This document shows positions 29,609 to 39,013 of a DNA stretch of 64,000 nucleotides, in pieces. The stretch lies in contig FSRD01000001.1 of NCBI GenBank assembly GCA_900129675.1, positions 1,043,501-1,107,500 of the forward strand, read 5' to 3'. The position numbers were made by a program, and so were the translations under genes. Positions within the stretch are counted from its first letter, which is position 1, and the number at the start of each line of letters is the position of its first letter. A model generated the notes under the pieces. That model was not told where the DNA came from and made no database searches. It saw only the letters and a program-made list of their open reading frames with translations. The stretch is from Bradyrhizobium erythrophlei (GTDB lineage Bacteria; Pseudomonadota; Alphaproteobacteria; Rhizobiales; Xanthobacteraceae).

Positions 29609-30777
29609 CCGGCGTTTCCTTTTTGGCCCGTTCCCGGCAGCGTGCCCATCATCTTGCATAGCACCGTCAGCATCACCTCGTCGGCGCCGCCGCCAATCGA
29701 GGTCAGGCGGCTGTCGCGATAGGCCCGGCTGACCGGCGTCTCGTTCATAAAGCCCATGCCACCCCAGAACTGCAGACAGGCGTCGGTCAATTCGCGGCCC
29801 AACCGGCCGGCCTTCAACTTGGCCATGGTCGCGAGCCGCGTCACGTCCTCGCCCGCGACCAGCGCTTCGGCGGCACGATAGATCAGCGCGCGCAGCAGTT
29901 CGACCTCGGTCTGCATCTCCGCGAGCTTGAAGTGAACGGTCTGGTTATCGAGAATCGTCTTGCCGAACGCCTTGCGGTTCCGCGTGTATTCGATGGTCTC
30001 GGCGATGATGAATTCATGCGCCTTGAGGCAGGCCGCCGCACCCCACAGTCGCTCCTCCTGGAATTGCACCATCTGGTAGGTAAAGCCGTTGCCCTCGTCG
30101 CCGATCCGGTTGCGCTTCGGCACCCGGACATTGTCGAGGAAGATCTGCGCGGTATCGGACGAGCGCATGCCCATCTTGTCGAGTTTTCGCGCGACCTGCA
30201 CGCCCCTGGTTTTCATCGGCACGCAGATCAGCGACTTGTTGCGATGGACCTGCCCGTCGCTGGTGTTGGCCAAAAGGCAGATCCAGTCGGCCTGCACGCC
30301 GTTGGTGATCCACATCTTGCCGCCGTTGATGACGTAATCGTCACCGTCGGACCGCGCATGGGTCTTGATCGAGGCGACATCGGAGCCAGCGCCGGGCTCG
30401 GAGACGCCGATGCAGGCAACAGCATCGCCCGCGATCGCCGGCGCCAAAAATTCCTGGCGCACCTCGTCGGAGCCGAACCGCGCCAGCGCCGGGGTCGCCA
30501 TGTCGGTCTGCACCCCGATCGCCATCGGCACCCCGCCGCATCTGATGGCGCCGAGTTCTTCGGCCATCATCAGCGCAAAACTGTAATCGAGCCCCTGGCC
30601 GCCGAATTCGACCGGCTTGTTGAGGCCGAGGAAGCCGAGATCGCCGAGTTTTTTGAACAGCTCATGCGAGGGGAACTGTTCCGCCTTCTCCCATTCATCG
30701 ACGAACGGGTTGATTTCCGCGGCGATGAACTTTTGCAGGATGCGGCGGGGTTCGTCGTGGTCAGCGGTGAAGAGCAT
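29605..30777 (-). CDS. Acyl-CoA dehydrogenase
   Basis: A 390-aa flavoenzyme with start at 30777 after GGAAGCAAA. Blocks include CIGVSEPGAGSDVASIKT, KMWITNGVQADWICLLA, RKAFGKTILDNQTVHFKLAE and the end motif LTSIGGGADEVMLTVLCKMM. The usual EGT glutamate is absent (GGGAD); the base may instead be the Glu in QEERLWGA, as in isovaleryl/long-chain type enzymes. It is coupled to the GST gene. Confidence 0.9.
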   Translation of the reverse strand: MLFTADHDEPRRILQKFIAAEINPFVDEWEKAEQFPSHELFKKLGDLGFLGLNKPVEFGGQGLDYSFALMMAEELGAIRCGGVPMAIGVQTDMATPALARFGSDEVRQEFLAPAIAGDAVACIGVSEPGAGSDVASIKTHARSDGDDYVINGGKMWITNGVQADWICLLANTSDGQVHRNKSLICVPMKTRGVQVARKLDKMGMRSSDTAQIFLDNVRVPKRNRIGDEGNGFTYQMVQFQEERLWGAAACLKAHEFIIAETIEYTRNRKAFGKTILDNQTVHFKLAEMQTEVELLRALIYRAAEALVAGEDVTRLATMAKLKAGRLGRELTDACLQFWGGMGFMNETPVSRAYRDSRLTSIGGGADEVMLTVLCKMMGTLPGTGQKGNAG

Positions 30778-30789
30778 TTTGCTTCCTTG

Positions 30790-30889
30790 TCGTTCCGGGG
30801 AGGCGCGAAGCGCCGAACCCGGAACCTCGATATTGTTTAACTTACCTCTGGATTCCGGGTTCGCGCTGCGCGCGCCCCGGAATGACGGC
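30790..30889. repeat. REP-like inverted repeat (CGTTCCGGGG...CCCCGGAATGACG)
   Basis: Left arm CGTTCCGGGG with GAACCCGGAA pairs with right arm CCCCGGAATGACG and TTCCGGGTTC. It lies between two acyl-CoA dehydrogenase genes. Confidence 0.75.
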
Positions 30890-30910
30890 TGAGGGTGAGA
30901 GGCATCCCGC

Positions 30911-32065
30911 TCACAGCCCCATCTGCCTTGAGGCAAGATCCTTCATGATCTCCTCGGTGCCGCCGCCGATGGCGTTGACCTTGACCTCGCGGTAGATCCG
31001 CTCGACCTTAATGCCGCGCATGAAGCCGGCGCCGCCGAATATCTGCACCGCCTCTGAGGCGCAGAACGCCATGGTCTGGGTCGCCTGGTTCTTCATCATG
31101 CAGATCTCGGCAACCGGGCTTTCGCCCTGCCCGAGCCGCCACGCCAGCATCTCCAGCATTGCCTGCGACGCCGCAACCCGCTGCGCCATATCGACCAGCT
31201 TGTGGCGGATCACCTGATGCTGCGCGATCGGTTTTCCAAATGTCTTGCGCTCCTTGGCGTAGGCGATCGCCTCCTCGACGCAGACGCGGGCGTAAGCCGT
31301 GCAGCTCGCCGCCATGCCCATGCGCTCGCTGTTGAAATTTTGCATGATGAGCTTGAAACCCTGGCCCTCCTCGCCGAGCAGGTTTTCGACCGGCACGCGG
31401 CATTCGTCGAAATGCAGCGTCGCGGTATCCGACGCCCACCAGCCCATCTTCTTCAGTTTGGTCCGTGACAGGCCCGGCGTATCACCTTCGATCAGGAGCA
31501 GGCTGACGCCACCCGCGCCTTCGCCGCCGGTGCGCACCGCGACCGTCAGATAGTCGGCGCGCATGCCCGAGGTGATGAACGTCTTCTCCCCACTGACGAC
31601 GTAATGGTCGCCGTCGCGGCGCGCTTTGGTGCGGAGATTGGCGACGTCGGAGCCGCCGCTCGGCTCGGTGATTGCGAGCGCCGAAATTTTCTTGCCCGCC
31701 AAAACCTCCGGCAGCACCCGCGCCTTGATCTCGGGGCGGGCGGCGCGCGCGATCGGCGGCGAGCCGATGGTGTGGCTCATCAGGCTGGCGCTGACGCCGC
31801 CGGCGCCGGCGCGCGCCAGTTCCTGCGAGGCCACGATCTTCATGAACTGGTCGGCGGCAACGCCGCCATATTCCTCGGGGAAGCCCAGCCCCAATAACCC
31901 GATCTCGGACGCCTTGGCATAAAGCGCGCGCGGAAACTCGCCGGCTTCGTCCCATTCGCTGGCAAAGGGCTCGATTTCGCGGGCCACGAAGCGGCGCATC
32001 ACGTCGCGGAACGCTTCATGTTCCGCGGTATAGAATGGGCTTTGCGCCCGTGTCCGCTCCAGCAT
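30911..32065 (-). CDS. Acyl-CoA dehydrogenase
   Basis: The start MLERTRAQSPFYT at 32065 follows GGGAGGCCACC and gives 384 aa. Blocks are LAITEPSGGSDVANLRTKA, KTFITSGMRADYLTVAVRT, KERKTFGKPIAQHQVIRHKL and VNAIGGGTEEIMKDLASRQM. The Glu in NSERMGMA is a candidate base, since the EGT site is GGGT. It begins the minus-strand cluster and faces the binding protein at 32275 across a 209-bp divergent gap that likely holds both promoters. Confidence 0.9.
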   Translation of the reverse strand: MLERTRAQSPFYTAEHEAFRDVMRRFVAREIEPFASEWDEAGEFPRALYAKASEIGLLGLGFPEEYGGVAADQFMKIVASQELARAGAGGVSASLMSHTIGSPPIARAARPEIKARVLPEVLAGKKISALAITEPSGGSDVANLRTKARRDGDHYVVSGEKTFITSGMRADYLTVAVRTGGEGAGGVSLLLIEGDTPGLSRTKLKKMGWWASDTATLHFDECRVPVENLLGEEGQGFKLIMQNFNSERMGMAASCTAYARVCVEEAIAYAKERKTFGKPIAQHQVIRHKLVDMAQRVAASQAMLEMLAWRLGQGESPVAEICMMKNQATQTMAFCASEAVQIFGGAGFMRGIKVERIYREVKVNAIGGGTEEIMKDLASRQMGL

Positions 32066-32274
32066 GGTGGCCTCCCTGGGGTCTACGATGCCCCGAATTG
32101 GCCGGCGCAACTTGCGTTGAGCGGCTGACTTTTCCCCTGCCGCGCCAGAGCGCAGCGTCGGCGGGTTGCTTCTCGCGTCCAGCAACTGAACGCAAGACGG
32201 CTTCCTTAGGCCTGCCCTAGCCTGCGGCCAACCAAAAATAACACAAAATCGGCGCTACCCCGGGAGGATCGAAC

Positions 32275-33492
32275 GTGATCAGATCGAGCAGCGTTGCCCC
32301 GGCTGTATTTCTGGCAGCCTCTCTCTCGCTCGCCGCATGGACGCCGGCCGCGGCGCAGCAGCCAGGGATCACCGACACCGAGATCAAGTTCGGCAACGTC
32401 ATGCCGTATAGCGGGCCGGCATCGGCGCTCAGCGTCACCGGCAAGGTGTTTGCCGCCTATTTCGACATGATCAACGAGAAGGGCGGCGTCAACGGGCGCA
32501 AGCTGAACATGATATCGCTCGACGACGGTTTTTCGCCGCCGAAGACGGTCGAGGCGACGCGAAGGCTGGTCGAGAATGACGGCGTCGCCTTCATGTTCGG
32601 CACCATGGGCACCGCGCCGAGTTCGGCGACGGCGAAATATCTCAACGGCACCAAGGTGCCGCATCTATTCCTGATCAGCTCGGCATCGAAATGGAACGAG
32701 CCCGCCACCCAGCCCTGGCTGATGGCGCTGCCCTGGGCGCCCAATTATGTCGAGGAAGCCGGCATCGAGGTCCGCTATGCGCGAGCCAAAAACCCCAGCG
32801 CGCGCTTTGCGATCCTTTACCAGAACGACGACGCCGGAAAGGATTATCTGCGCGGCGTCAGGCAAGCGCTCGGCGCCGACACCGACAAGGCGATCGCGAT
32901 GGCGACGAGTTTTGAGGTCGCCGACCCGACCGTGGATTCGCAGATCCTCACGCTCGCCAACACCAAGGCCGACGTGTTCCTGATCTACAGCGTGACGCCG
33001 CGCGCCTGCGCGCAGGCGATCCGCAAGGCCTATGAGACCGGCTGGCGGCCGATGCGCTTCATCGCCTCCGGCTGCGCCAACAAGGACACGGTGATGGTGC
33101 CGGCCGGCCTCGAGGCGGCCAGCGGCATCATGTCGGTGGTGGCGCTGAAACCCTATGTGCCGAATTCCAACGATCCCGGGCTCCTCGCCTACGCGGATTT
33201 CATGAAGGCGCATCTGCCGAATGTCGATCCGGCCAATTTCGCGGCCGGCTATGGCTACATGGTCGCGCAAGCGCTGGTCGTGGTGCTGGAGCAGTGCAAG
33301 AACGATCTGAGCCGCGCCAACATCATGGCCCAGGCCGCCAACCTCAAGAACGTGTCGCTGTCGCTGCTGCTGCCCGGCATCACGCTCAACACCTCGCCAA
33401 GCGACTATCGTCCGATCAAGGACGGCTACATGGTCGAGTTTCGCGACAACCAGTTGACCGTGATCAGCGATTTGCTGCGCGGCGGCTCGTGA
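32275..33492 (+). CDS. Branched-chain-amino-acid-type ABC substrate-binding protein (Peripla_BP_6)
   Basis: A 405-aa periplasmic protein with GTG start at 32275 after GGAGGATCGAAC and a signal peptide ending near WTPAAAQQ. Features are ITDTEIKFGNVMPYSGPASA, INEKGGVNGRKLNMISLDD, VFLIYSVTPRACAQAIRKAY and NFAAGYGYMVAQALVVVLEQ. No permease or ATPase genes are adjacent, so it is an orphan receptor. It is divergent from the acyl-CoA catabolism cluster and could deliver one of its substrates (inference). Confidence 0.88.
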   Translation: MIRSSSVAPAVFLAASLSLAAWTPAAAQQPGITDTEIKFGNVMPYSGPASALSVTGKVFAAYFDMINEKGGVNGRKLNMISLDDGFSPPKTVEATRRLVENDGVAFMFGTMGTAPSSATAKYLNGTKVPHLFLISSASKWNEPATQPWLMALPWAPNYVEEAGIEVRYARAKNPSARFAILYQNDDAGKDYLRGVRQALGADTDKAIAMATSFEVADPTVDSQILTLANTKADVFLIYSVTPRACAQAIRKAYETGWRPMRFIASGCANKDTVMVPAGLEAASGIMSVVALKPYVPNSNDPGLLAYADFMKAHLPNVDPANFAAGYGYMVAQALVVVLEQCKNDLSRANIMAQAANLKNVSLSLLLPGITLNTSPSDYRPIKDGYMVEFRDNQLTVISDLLRGGS

Positions 33493-33677
33493 ATGATGTC
33501 CGAGATTGTCCGGCATCCTTCAACCGGACATGCCGCCGACATACCGAACTCGACGCGATTGACCCATAAGTGAAATACCGGCCGAGGTCGGAGGTATCGG
33601 CATGACGCTCCCGCCGAACGTGAAGACCCCATGCTCGCCGTGTGTTATCATCAGGCAGCCTTCGCATGGAGGTCCGC

Positions 33678-34666
33678 ATGCCAGTGATCATTGGACGTCG
33701 GGAATTGCTAGCCGCGCTTGGTGGCGCGGCGGTATGGCCGCTCCCGGCGCGTGCACAGGAGGGCGGGAGAAAGTACACGATAGGCATTTTCAGCGCAGGC
33801 AGCGAGCATGCCGAGATCCCCGCGCTGAATGCAGCTTTTTCCGAGGCTCTGCGGGAGTTGGGATGGGTTGAAGGGAAGAACGTCGCTTTCGAGCACCGCT
33901 ACGCAGAGATCGGCTTGAACGGTTGCCCGAACTCGCAGCCGACCTGGTCCGACGCAAAGTCGATGTCATTGCGGCAGCCGGAACTCTCGCACCATTAACG
34001 GCCAAGCGAGCCACCACGACTATTCCAATCGTAATGACGGCTGCGGGCGACCCGTTGGGGAGTGGACTCGTTGCCAGTCTGGCGCGACCCGGCGGCAACG
34101 TCACAGGCATGAGCCTGATGGTGCCGGACCTGGGGGCCAAGCGACTCGAATTGCTAAAAGAGGTTCTGCCCCGACTCTCTCGCGTGGCCGTGCTTTGGAA
34201 TGCGGACAATCCGTATTCCGTGCTCGTCTTCAAAGAGACGCAGGCCGGGGGTCGGACATTGGGGATAGAGGTTCGATCCTTGGAGGTGCGAGGACCGGAC
34301 GACTTCGATAGCGCGTTCGAAGCTGCAGGAGGGCTGCGCCCGGATGCGTTGATTACGGTCGAAGACCCTCTCACCGGTGATCATCGAACGCGCATCGCGG
34401 AATTCACCGCTCGGCAGCAATTGCCGTCGCTTCATGGAATCAGGGAATTTGTCGCAGCCGGTGGCCTCATCTCCTATGGGCCAAGTATTGTTGATCTGTT
34501 TCGGCGCGCCGCCTATTACGTCGACAAGATTCTCAGGGGTGCCAAGCCTGCCGATCTTCCGGTGCAGCAGCCAACGAAGTTCGAGATGGTCATCAACCTC
34601 AAGACCGCCAAGGCGCTCAGCCTTGAGCTGCCGGCGAGCGTCCTTGCTCGCGCGGACGAGCTTTGA
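33678..34666 (+). pseudogene. ABC substrate-binding protein (TrpX-like), broken by a one-base frameshift
   Basis: The 5' part reads MPVIIGRRELLAALGGAAVW with a signal peptide to ARAQ, continues to VAFEHRYAEIG, then runs into a stop at 33998 in the wrong frame. The 3' part in another frame begins RLERLPELAADLVRRKVDV at about 33911 and continues normally to ARADEL at 34666. Joining them restores a typical ~330-aa ABC_sub_bind protein, so a one-base deletion near 33905-33915 is the simplest explanation. It may be a true mutation or a sequencing error. Confidence 0.8.
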
Positions 34667-35009
34667 ATAGCGTCGTTATATTCCCTTGTGGTGCCAACAG
34701 CTGCCATTCGAACCTGGCAGCGCACGTTCATTACCGCGGCCTGTTGCGGTTATAGTGGTTCTTGAAAAAAGTCAGTGTGACTCACGCAAGATCGAAAAAA
34801 ATTTGCAGCAGCACTTCCATTTCAATTTCTTGCGCTACTTTATGTGCAAAGCCGCCCTGTGAACGGAGCGCGCCGAGGCGGCGCAACTTCTATGATCAGG
34901 TCCAGAATTCACCGTTCCAGAACTCGGCGTGAAGAGCGCTGACTATCCGCCCGAGCCTGGCTTGGGCGTCGTGCTGTTCCATCAAGGGGGGAACATCAAG
35001 GAGAGAGCG
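34667..35009. other. Intergenic gap, no gene seen
   Basis: This 343-bp stretch is more A/T-rich than its surroundings, with runs such as TTGAAAAAAGTCAGTGTG and GATCGAAAAAAATTTGC near 34761-34805. It probably holds the promoter of the cytochrome gene. No ORF with a credible start and no hairpin terminator stand out. Confidence 0.4.
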
Positions 35010-36413
35010 ATGATCCTAGTGAAAACCCGAAAACTTCTGGCCGGAGTGGCAGCTGCCTCCGTCATCCTTGCGTGCGGCTTTGCCTACGCGCAGCAAGGCC
35101 CCCGCGGCAAGTCGAGCTATATGCAGGTGGAGATCGACGAGCCGTTCTCGGCGATCTTTTCCAGGCTGTCCGCCCAAAAACCCGAAGTCACGCGCGAGCA
35201 CATGGCGCTTCTCAACGAGCGGTACGACCTGAGCAACCGGCCCGCCGCAGGGGTTACGATGGACCGCAACAAACCGGTGCAGGAAGGGGTTCGCGTCAAG
35301 CTTCCGACGGGAACGACCTGGGAGGCTCTTGCGGCTATGAGCCCGGAGCAGATTCGCGAGCAGAACGCGTTTCCCAAGGGATTCTATCCGTTACCCCATC
35401 CGAAGCATTCGGCAGGCGGCTTCGTGTTTCCGCACTTCCTGATCGACGAGATCAAACGGCAGGAGGGACGCGATCTCACGCGTTTCGACGTCGAGTATGA
35501 CATCCCCGACCACTTCTTGCCGGAGTTCCCGCCGCCGATGTATCTCAATCAGCGCACCGACCTCGGCGACGTCACGCAAGGCAAGCTTGTCACCATCGAG
35601 AACTATTACGAGCTGTTTAACGGAATTATCCCTCCCAAGCAACTCGAAGGGCTGCGCCTGCTCGTCACGGCGTTCCCGCAACAGCAGTTCAACCTGACGG
35701 AGGACCGCCGCTCCGAGAAGCCGAGTCGCGGCGCAACGTGCTTCGACTGCCACTCGAACGGCCACACCAACAAGGCCACGCACCTGGCTCCCGATGCCCG
35801 TCCGGAGGAATCTCGCCATCGGATCGTCACCCCGACGCTGCGCGGCGTGCAAATCCAGCGGCTGTTCGGCTCGCAGCGCGCGCTCAAGACCATCGAGGAT
35901 TTCACCCAATTCGAACAGGCAGGAGCCTATTTCGACGGTGACCACGTGATCGCCGCCAAGAAGGGTCTGAACCCCCTCGATCGGATTAGCCAAGTCGGCT
36001 TGATGGCAGAGTTCCAGGAGGAACTGGGCTTCCCGCCGGCCCCGAAGCTCGACGTGTTCGGCAGGCTCGATCCGACCAAGGCCACGCAAGCCGAATTGCG
36101 CGGCCAGGAGGTCTTCTTCGGCAAGGGCCGGTGCAGTGCCTGCCACGCCGCGCCCTACTACACCGACAACCTGATGCATGATCTCAAGACCGAGCGCTTC
36201 TTCAAGCCGGAGATGATCAACGGCATGAGTGAAGTCGGTGACGGAGCCGTCAAGACTTTCCCGCTGCGCGGCATCAAGGATTCGCCGCCCTATTTGCACG
36301 ACGGCCGCCTGCTGACGCTCGATGATTCGGTCGAGTTCTTCAATTTGGTGCTCGGCACCAAGCTGACCGGCGAGGAGAAGCGGGATCTGGTTGAGTTCCT
36401 TCGCACGCTCTGA
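35010..36413 (+). CDS. Periplasmic di-haem cytochrome c, cytochrome c peroxidase/MauG-like
   Basis: The ATG at 35010 follows AAGGAGAGAGCG. The 467-aa protein has a signal peptide ending near GFAYAQ. There are two haem c sites: CFDCH about halfway and CSACH in the last quarter. The C-terminal TFPLRGIKDSPPYLHDGRLL and DSVEFFNLVLG match the cytochrome c peroxidase family. The N-terminal ~200 residues are an extension without haem motif. It may act as a peroxidase or as an oxidase of unknown substrate. A GC-rich hairpin follows the stop. Confidence 0.85.
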   Translation: MILVKTRKLLAGVAAASVILACGFAYAQQGPRGKSSYMQVEIDEPFSAIFSRLSAQKPEVTREHMALLNERYDLSNRPAAGVTMDRNKPVQEGVRVKLPTGTTWEALAAMSPEQIREQNAFPKGFYPLPHPKHSAGGFVFPHFLIDEIKRQEGRDLTRFDVEYDIPDHFLPEFPPPMYLNQRTDLGDVTQGKLVTIENYYELFNGIIPPKQLEGLRLLVTAFPQQQFNLTEDRRSEKPSRGATCFDCHSNGHTNKATHLAPDARPEESRHRIVTPTLRGVQIQRLFGSQRALKTIEDFTQFEQAGAYFDGDHVIAAKKGLNPLDRISQVGLMAEFQEELGFPPAPKLDVFGRLDPTKATQAELRGQEVFFGKGRCSACHAAPYYTDNLMHDLKTERFFKPEMINGMSEVGDGAVKTFPLRGIKDSPPYLHDGRLLTLDDSVEFFNLVLGTKLTGEEKRDLVEFLRTL

Positions 36414-36434
36414 CCGACGCGGCGCTTCAAGATC

Positions 36435-36461
36435 GCGACCGCGAACTACGTCCGCGGTCGC
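36435..36461 (+). terminator. Hairpin after the cytochrome gene
   Basis: GCGACCGCG and CGCGGTCGC form a perfect 9-bp stem with a 9-base loop, starting 22 bases after the stop at 36413. No T-run follows, so termination efficiency is uncertain. Confidence 0.5.
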
Positions 36462-37079
36462 CGCCAGCGCCAGCTGAGGCGCGATGGATATACCTTCAAG
36501 CGCATACAGACAGGAGGGGTAGCGTCCCCGTGTCCGCCTCGGGGCACTTTTCGGCCATCACGACACGTAAGCGGAATGTCTTATCACGAGGTAACAACAG
36601 ACACTGAGATGCAGGCGGCTACTTTAGGCGAGCCGCCGCACGATCATCGCCGTTCGCCGAAATCTCCGCTCGCCGGCGCGCCAATCGTTTCGGAAAGCGT
36701 CCTGCGCGCGCGTCGCAATGAAACGGAGAATACGGCCAATCGCGCCGTGCGACGATCATTCGACACCAGCCGAAAAATTGCACAGGGTACGTTGGCGTTG
36801 GAACCCATCGCGGTGGATTACGCCCATCGGGCCGCGCTTCGCGCAGGCCCGTTGGGCTCCAATCCGCCCAACAGACCTTCGCGCCACCGGCTGACGAATC
36901 CGCACATTGTCGCGGTCTCCACACAGGCGTATCCTTAAACACCAAACCGCAATCGCCCGCATCGTGCAGGCGACGCACGACTGGCGCGATCGGCAATAGC
37001 CGTCCCACGTTTCAGAATGGCGTACAGCACAATGAATTCAGTGGTCTCGAAATGAAGGCCGGAAGCGTGGGAGATTGAG
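36462..37079. other. Intergenic region without a recognisable gene
   Basis: An open frame at 36576-36938 exists, but its predicted protein has no recognisable domain and its second half is the REP-like repeat at 36811-36870 read through, so I do not call it a gene. Nothing else is evident. Confidence 0.4.
36811..36870. repeat. REP-like repeat (GGTGGATTACGCCCATCGG type)
   Basis: CGGTGGATTACGCCCATCGG pairs imperfectly with CCGTTGGGCTCCAATCCGCC on the other side. It is the 'GGCGGATTAC' palindrome type scattered in rhizobial genomes. Confidence 0.6.
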
Positions 37080-37481
37080 ATGGATGATCGAACCGTGCGG
37101 TTGGCGCTGGAGCGCCATTGGGATGCTTCGGATGCAAGCGACTTCAAGGTCGAACATGAAATCTATCGTGAGGATGCTGTGCTTGAATATCCGCAATCGG
37201 GCGAGCGGATCCGCGGCCGGCACAACATTCAAGAGAGCCGATCGGTCCAGCCGAACAAGAAGCGCTTTACTGTCCGGCGAATTATCGGCAGCGGCGATCT
37301 CTGGGTCACTGAATTCGTACTTGCCTATGACGGCATACCATCCTACGCGGTGAGCATCATGGAATTCCGCGAAGGACTGGTGGCCAAGGAAACGCAATAC
37401 TTCGCCGATCGGTTTGATCCTGCACCCTCGCGTGCGCATCTTGTCGAGCGAGTAGGAAAAATCACGTCATATGGCGCGTGA
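37080..37481 (+). CDS. NTF2-like / SnoaL-type small protein
   Basis: A 133-aa protein beginning MDDRTVRLALERHWDASDA, with the cone-fold pattern IYREDAVLEYPQSGERIRGR and YAVSIMEFREGLVAKETQYF. Members are ketosteroid-isomerase-like pockets with isomerase, hydrolase or binding roles. GGGAGATTGAG before the start serves as RBS. It faces the MFS transporter gene tail to tail (5-bp gap). Confidence 0.75.
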   Translation: MDDRTVRLALERHWDASDASDFKVEHEIYREDAVLEYPQSGERIRGRHNIQESRSVQPNKKRFTVRRIIGSGDLWVTEFVLAYDGIPSYAVSIMEFREGLVAKETQYFADRFDPAPSRAHLVERVGKITSYGA

Positions 37482-37486
37482 TCAGG

Positions 37487-38794
37487 TCATTCGGCGGGCG
37501 CCCCCATCGGCGGAGCCGGCAGGCGATTTGGAATGTGCAGAAACAGCGCGCAAACGATCGCAGCGATGAGGCCGAGCAAGGCGAGGCCATAGAGTCCACC
37601 CGCGTAGCTGCCGGTCATATCTTTCATGAGGCCGACATACCAGGGCCCGAAGAAGCCTCCGAGATTGCCGATCGAGTTGATCCAGGCAATGCCTGCTGCA
37701 AGTCCGGGGCCACTGAGGAACATGGGCGGCATAGCGAAGAACGGGCCCTTGGAGCCATAAAAGCCCATCGCAGCGATCGACATTCCGACGAGCGCCCACC
37801 AGGTCCCCATCGTCAGGCCGGCGATGACCAGCCCCACGGTTGAGAACACGCAACCGATGAACAGATTCCAGCGCCGCTCGTTCATGCGATCGGAAATGCG
37901 CCCCCACACCACCATGGCGATACCGCCGCAAATATAAGGGATCATGGTGAGCCAGCCGACCGTCATGTTGCTGTAGTTGCCCAGCGACTTGATCATTTGC
38001 GGAATGAAAATCAGCATGCCCAGGCTGGCAGTGACGATGCCGACATAGTTCAACGCCAACAGCAGCACCTTGGGATTATAGAGAGCCTGCCACAGCGTGA
38101 ATTTGCGCACCGCCTCGGTGGCGCGGCGCTCAGTGGCGATCCTGGTAACGAGCCAGTTGCGTTCTTCCGCGGTCAGGAATTTTGCCTGCGCGGGGCGATC
38201 CGTGAGCACGAAAAATGTCAGCACCCCGATCACAACGGTCGGGATCGCTTCGGCGATGTACATGACCTGCCAGCCCCGCAGACCGAACAAGCCATCGAGG
38301 CTGAGAAGCCCGGTCGATATCGGCGCGCCGATCGCCACCGCGACCGGCAGACCTACCAGAAAGCCAGACACGATGCGGGCGTGATGATGGCTCGGGAACC
38401 AGTAGGTGAAGTAAAGGATGATGCCAGGAAAGAAACCGGCCTCGGCGACCCCCAACAGGAAGCGCACGATCGCGAAGCCTGTCGAATTCGTAACGGCGGC
38501 GGTGCAGCCCGCAAGTATCCCCCAGGTGATCATGATCCGGGCGATCCATATTCTGGCGCCGATCTTTTCCAGGATCACGTTACTGGGGACCTCGAAGATG
38601 AAATAGCCCCAGTAGAACATGCCGACGGCAAATCCGAAGGTGCCGGCTGACATGCCGATGTCGCCGCGCATGGTGAGGCCCGCGAAGCTCACATTGATCC
38701 GATCGATATAGGCAAGAACGTAGGACAAGACGGCAAACGGCAGCAGCCGCAGATACACTTTGCGCATGGTCGATCGTTCGATCGTACGGTCCAT
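37487..38794 (-). CDS. MFS transporter, anion:cation symporter (phthalate/tartrate) type
   Basis: The start MDRTIERSTMRKVYLRLLPF at 38794 follows GGGGGAGGAACA, giving 435 aa with twelve membrane segments. AYIDRINVSFAGLTM and RFLLGVAEAGFFPGIILYFT are hallmarks of the ACS family, which imports organic anions such as tartrate, glucarate or phthalates. The region after helix 6 contains the charged loop EERNWLVTRIATERRATEAV. Substrate is unknown. Confidence 0.9.
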   Translation of the reverse strand: MDRTIERSTMRKVYLRLLPFAVLSYVLAYIDRINVSFAGLTMRGDIGMSAGTFGFAVGMFYWGYFIFEVPSNVILEKIGARIWIARIMITWGILAGCTAAVTNSTGFAIVRFLLGVAEAGFFPGIILYFTYWFPSHHHARIVSGFLVGLPVAVAIGAPISTGLLSLDGLFGLRGWQVMYIAEAIPTVVIGVLTFFVLTDRPAQAKFLTAEERNWLVTRIATERRATEAVRKFTLWQALYNPKVLLLALNYVGIVTASLGMLIFIPQMIKSLGNYSNMTVGWLTMIPYICGGIAMVVWGRISDRMNERRWNLFIGCVFSTVGLVIAGLTMGTWWALVGMSIAAMGFYGSKGPFFAMPPMFLSGPGLAAGIAWINSIGNLGGFFGPWYVGLMKDMTGSYAGGLYGLALLGLIAAIVCALFLHIPNRLPAPPMGAPAE

Positions 38795-39013
38795 TGTTCC
38801 TCCCCCAGAGGATTCGTGGCCAGCCGAGCTTATGCAGAAGTGTTTTTTCCAACGATACCACGCCGGAAAGGTTAGCTGCGATGCAATACATGAGACAGCT
38901 TTGCTGTCACAACAAACGGCCGAAGCACCGGGATCTGGTATCGGCCCATCGAACAAATTCAAGGCTCTCCTATTATCCAGGGATCTCCAGTCATCGACAA
39001 GGAAGGTTCAACC

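Noticed and set aside
36576..36938. Open frame of 120 codons downstream of the cytochrome
   Set aside because: Second half is a REP-like repeat; no RBS or family.
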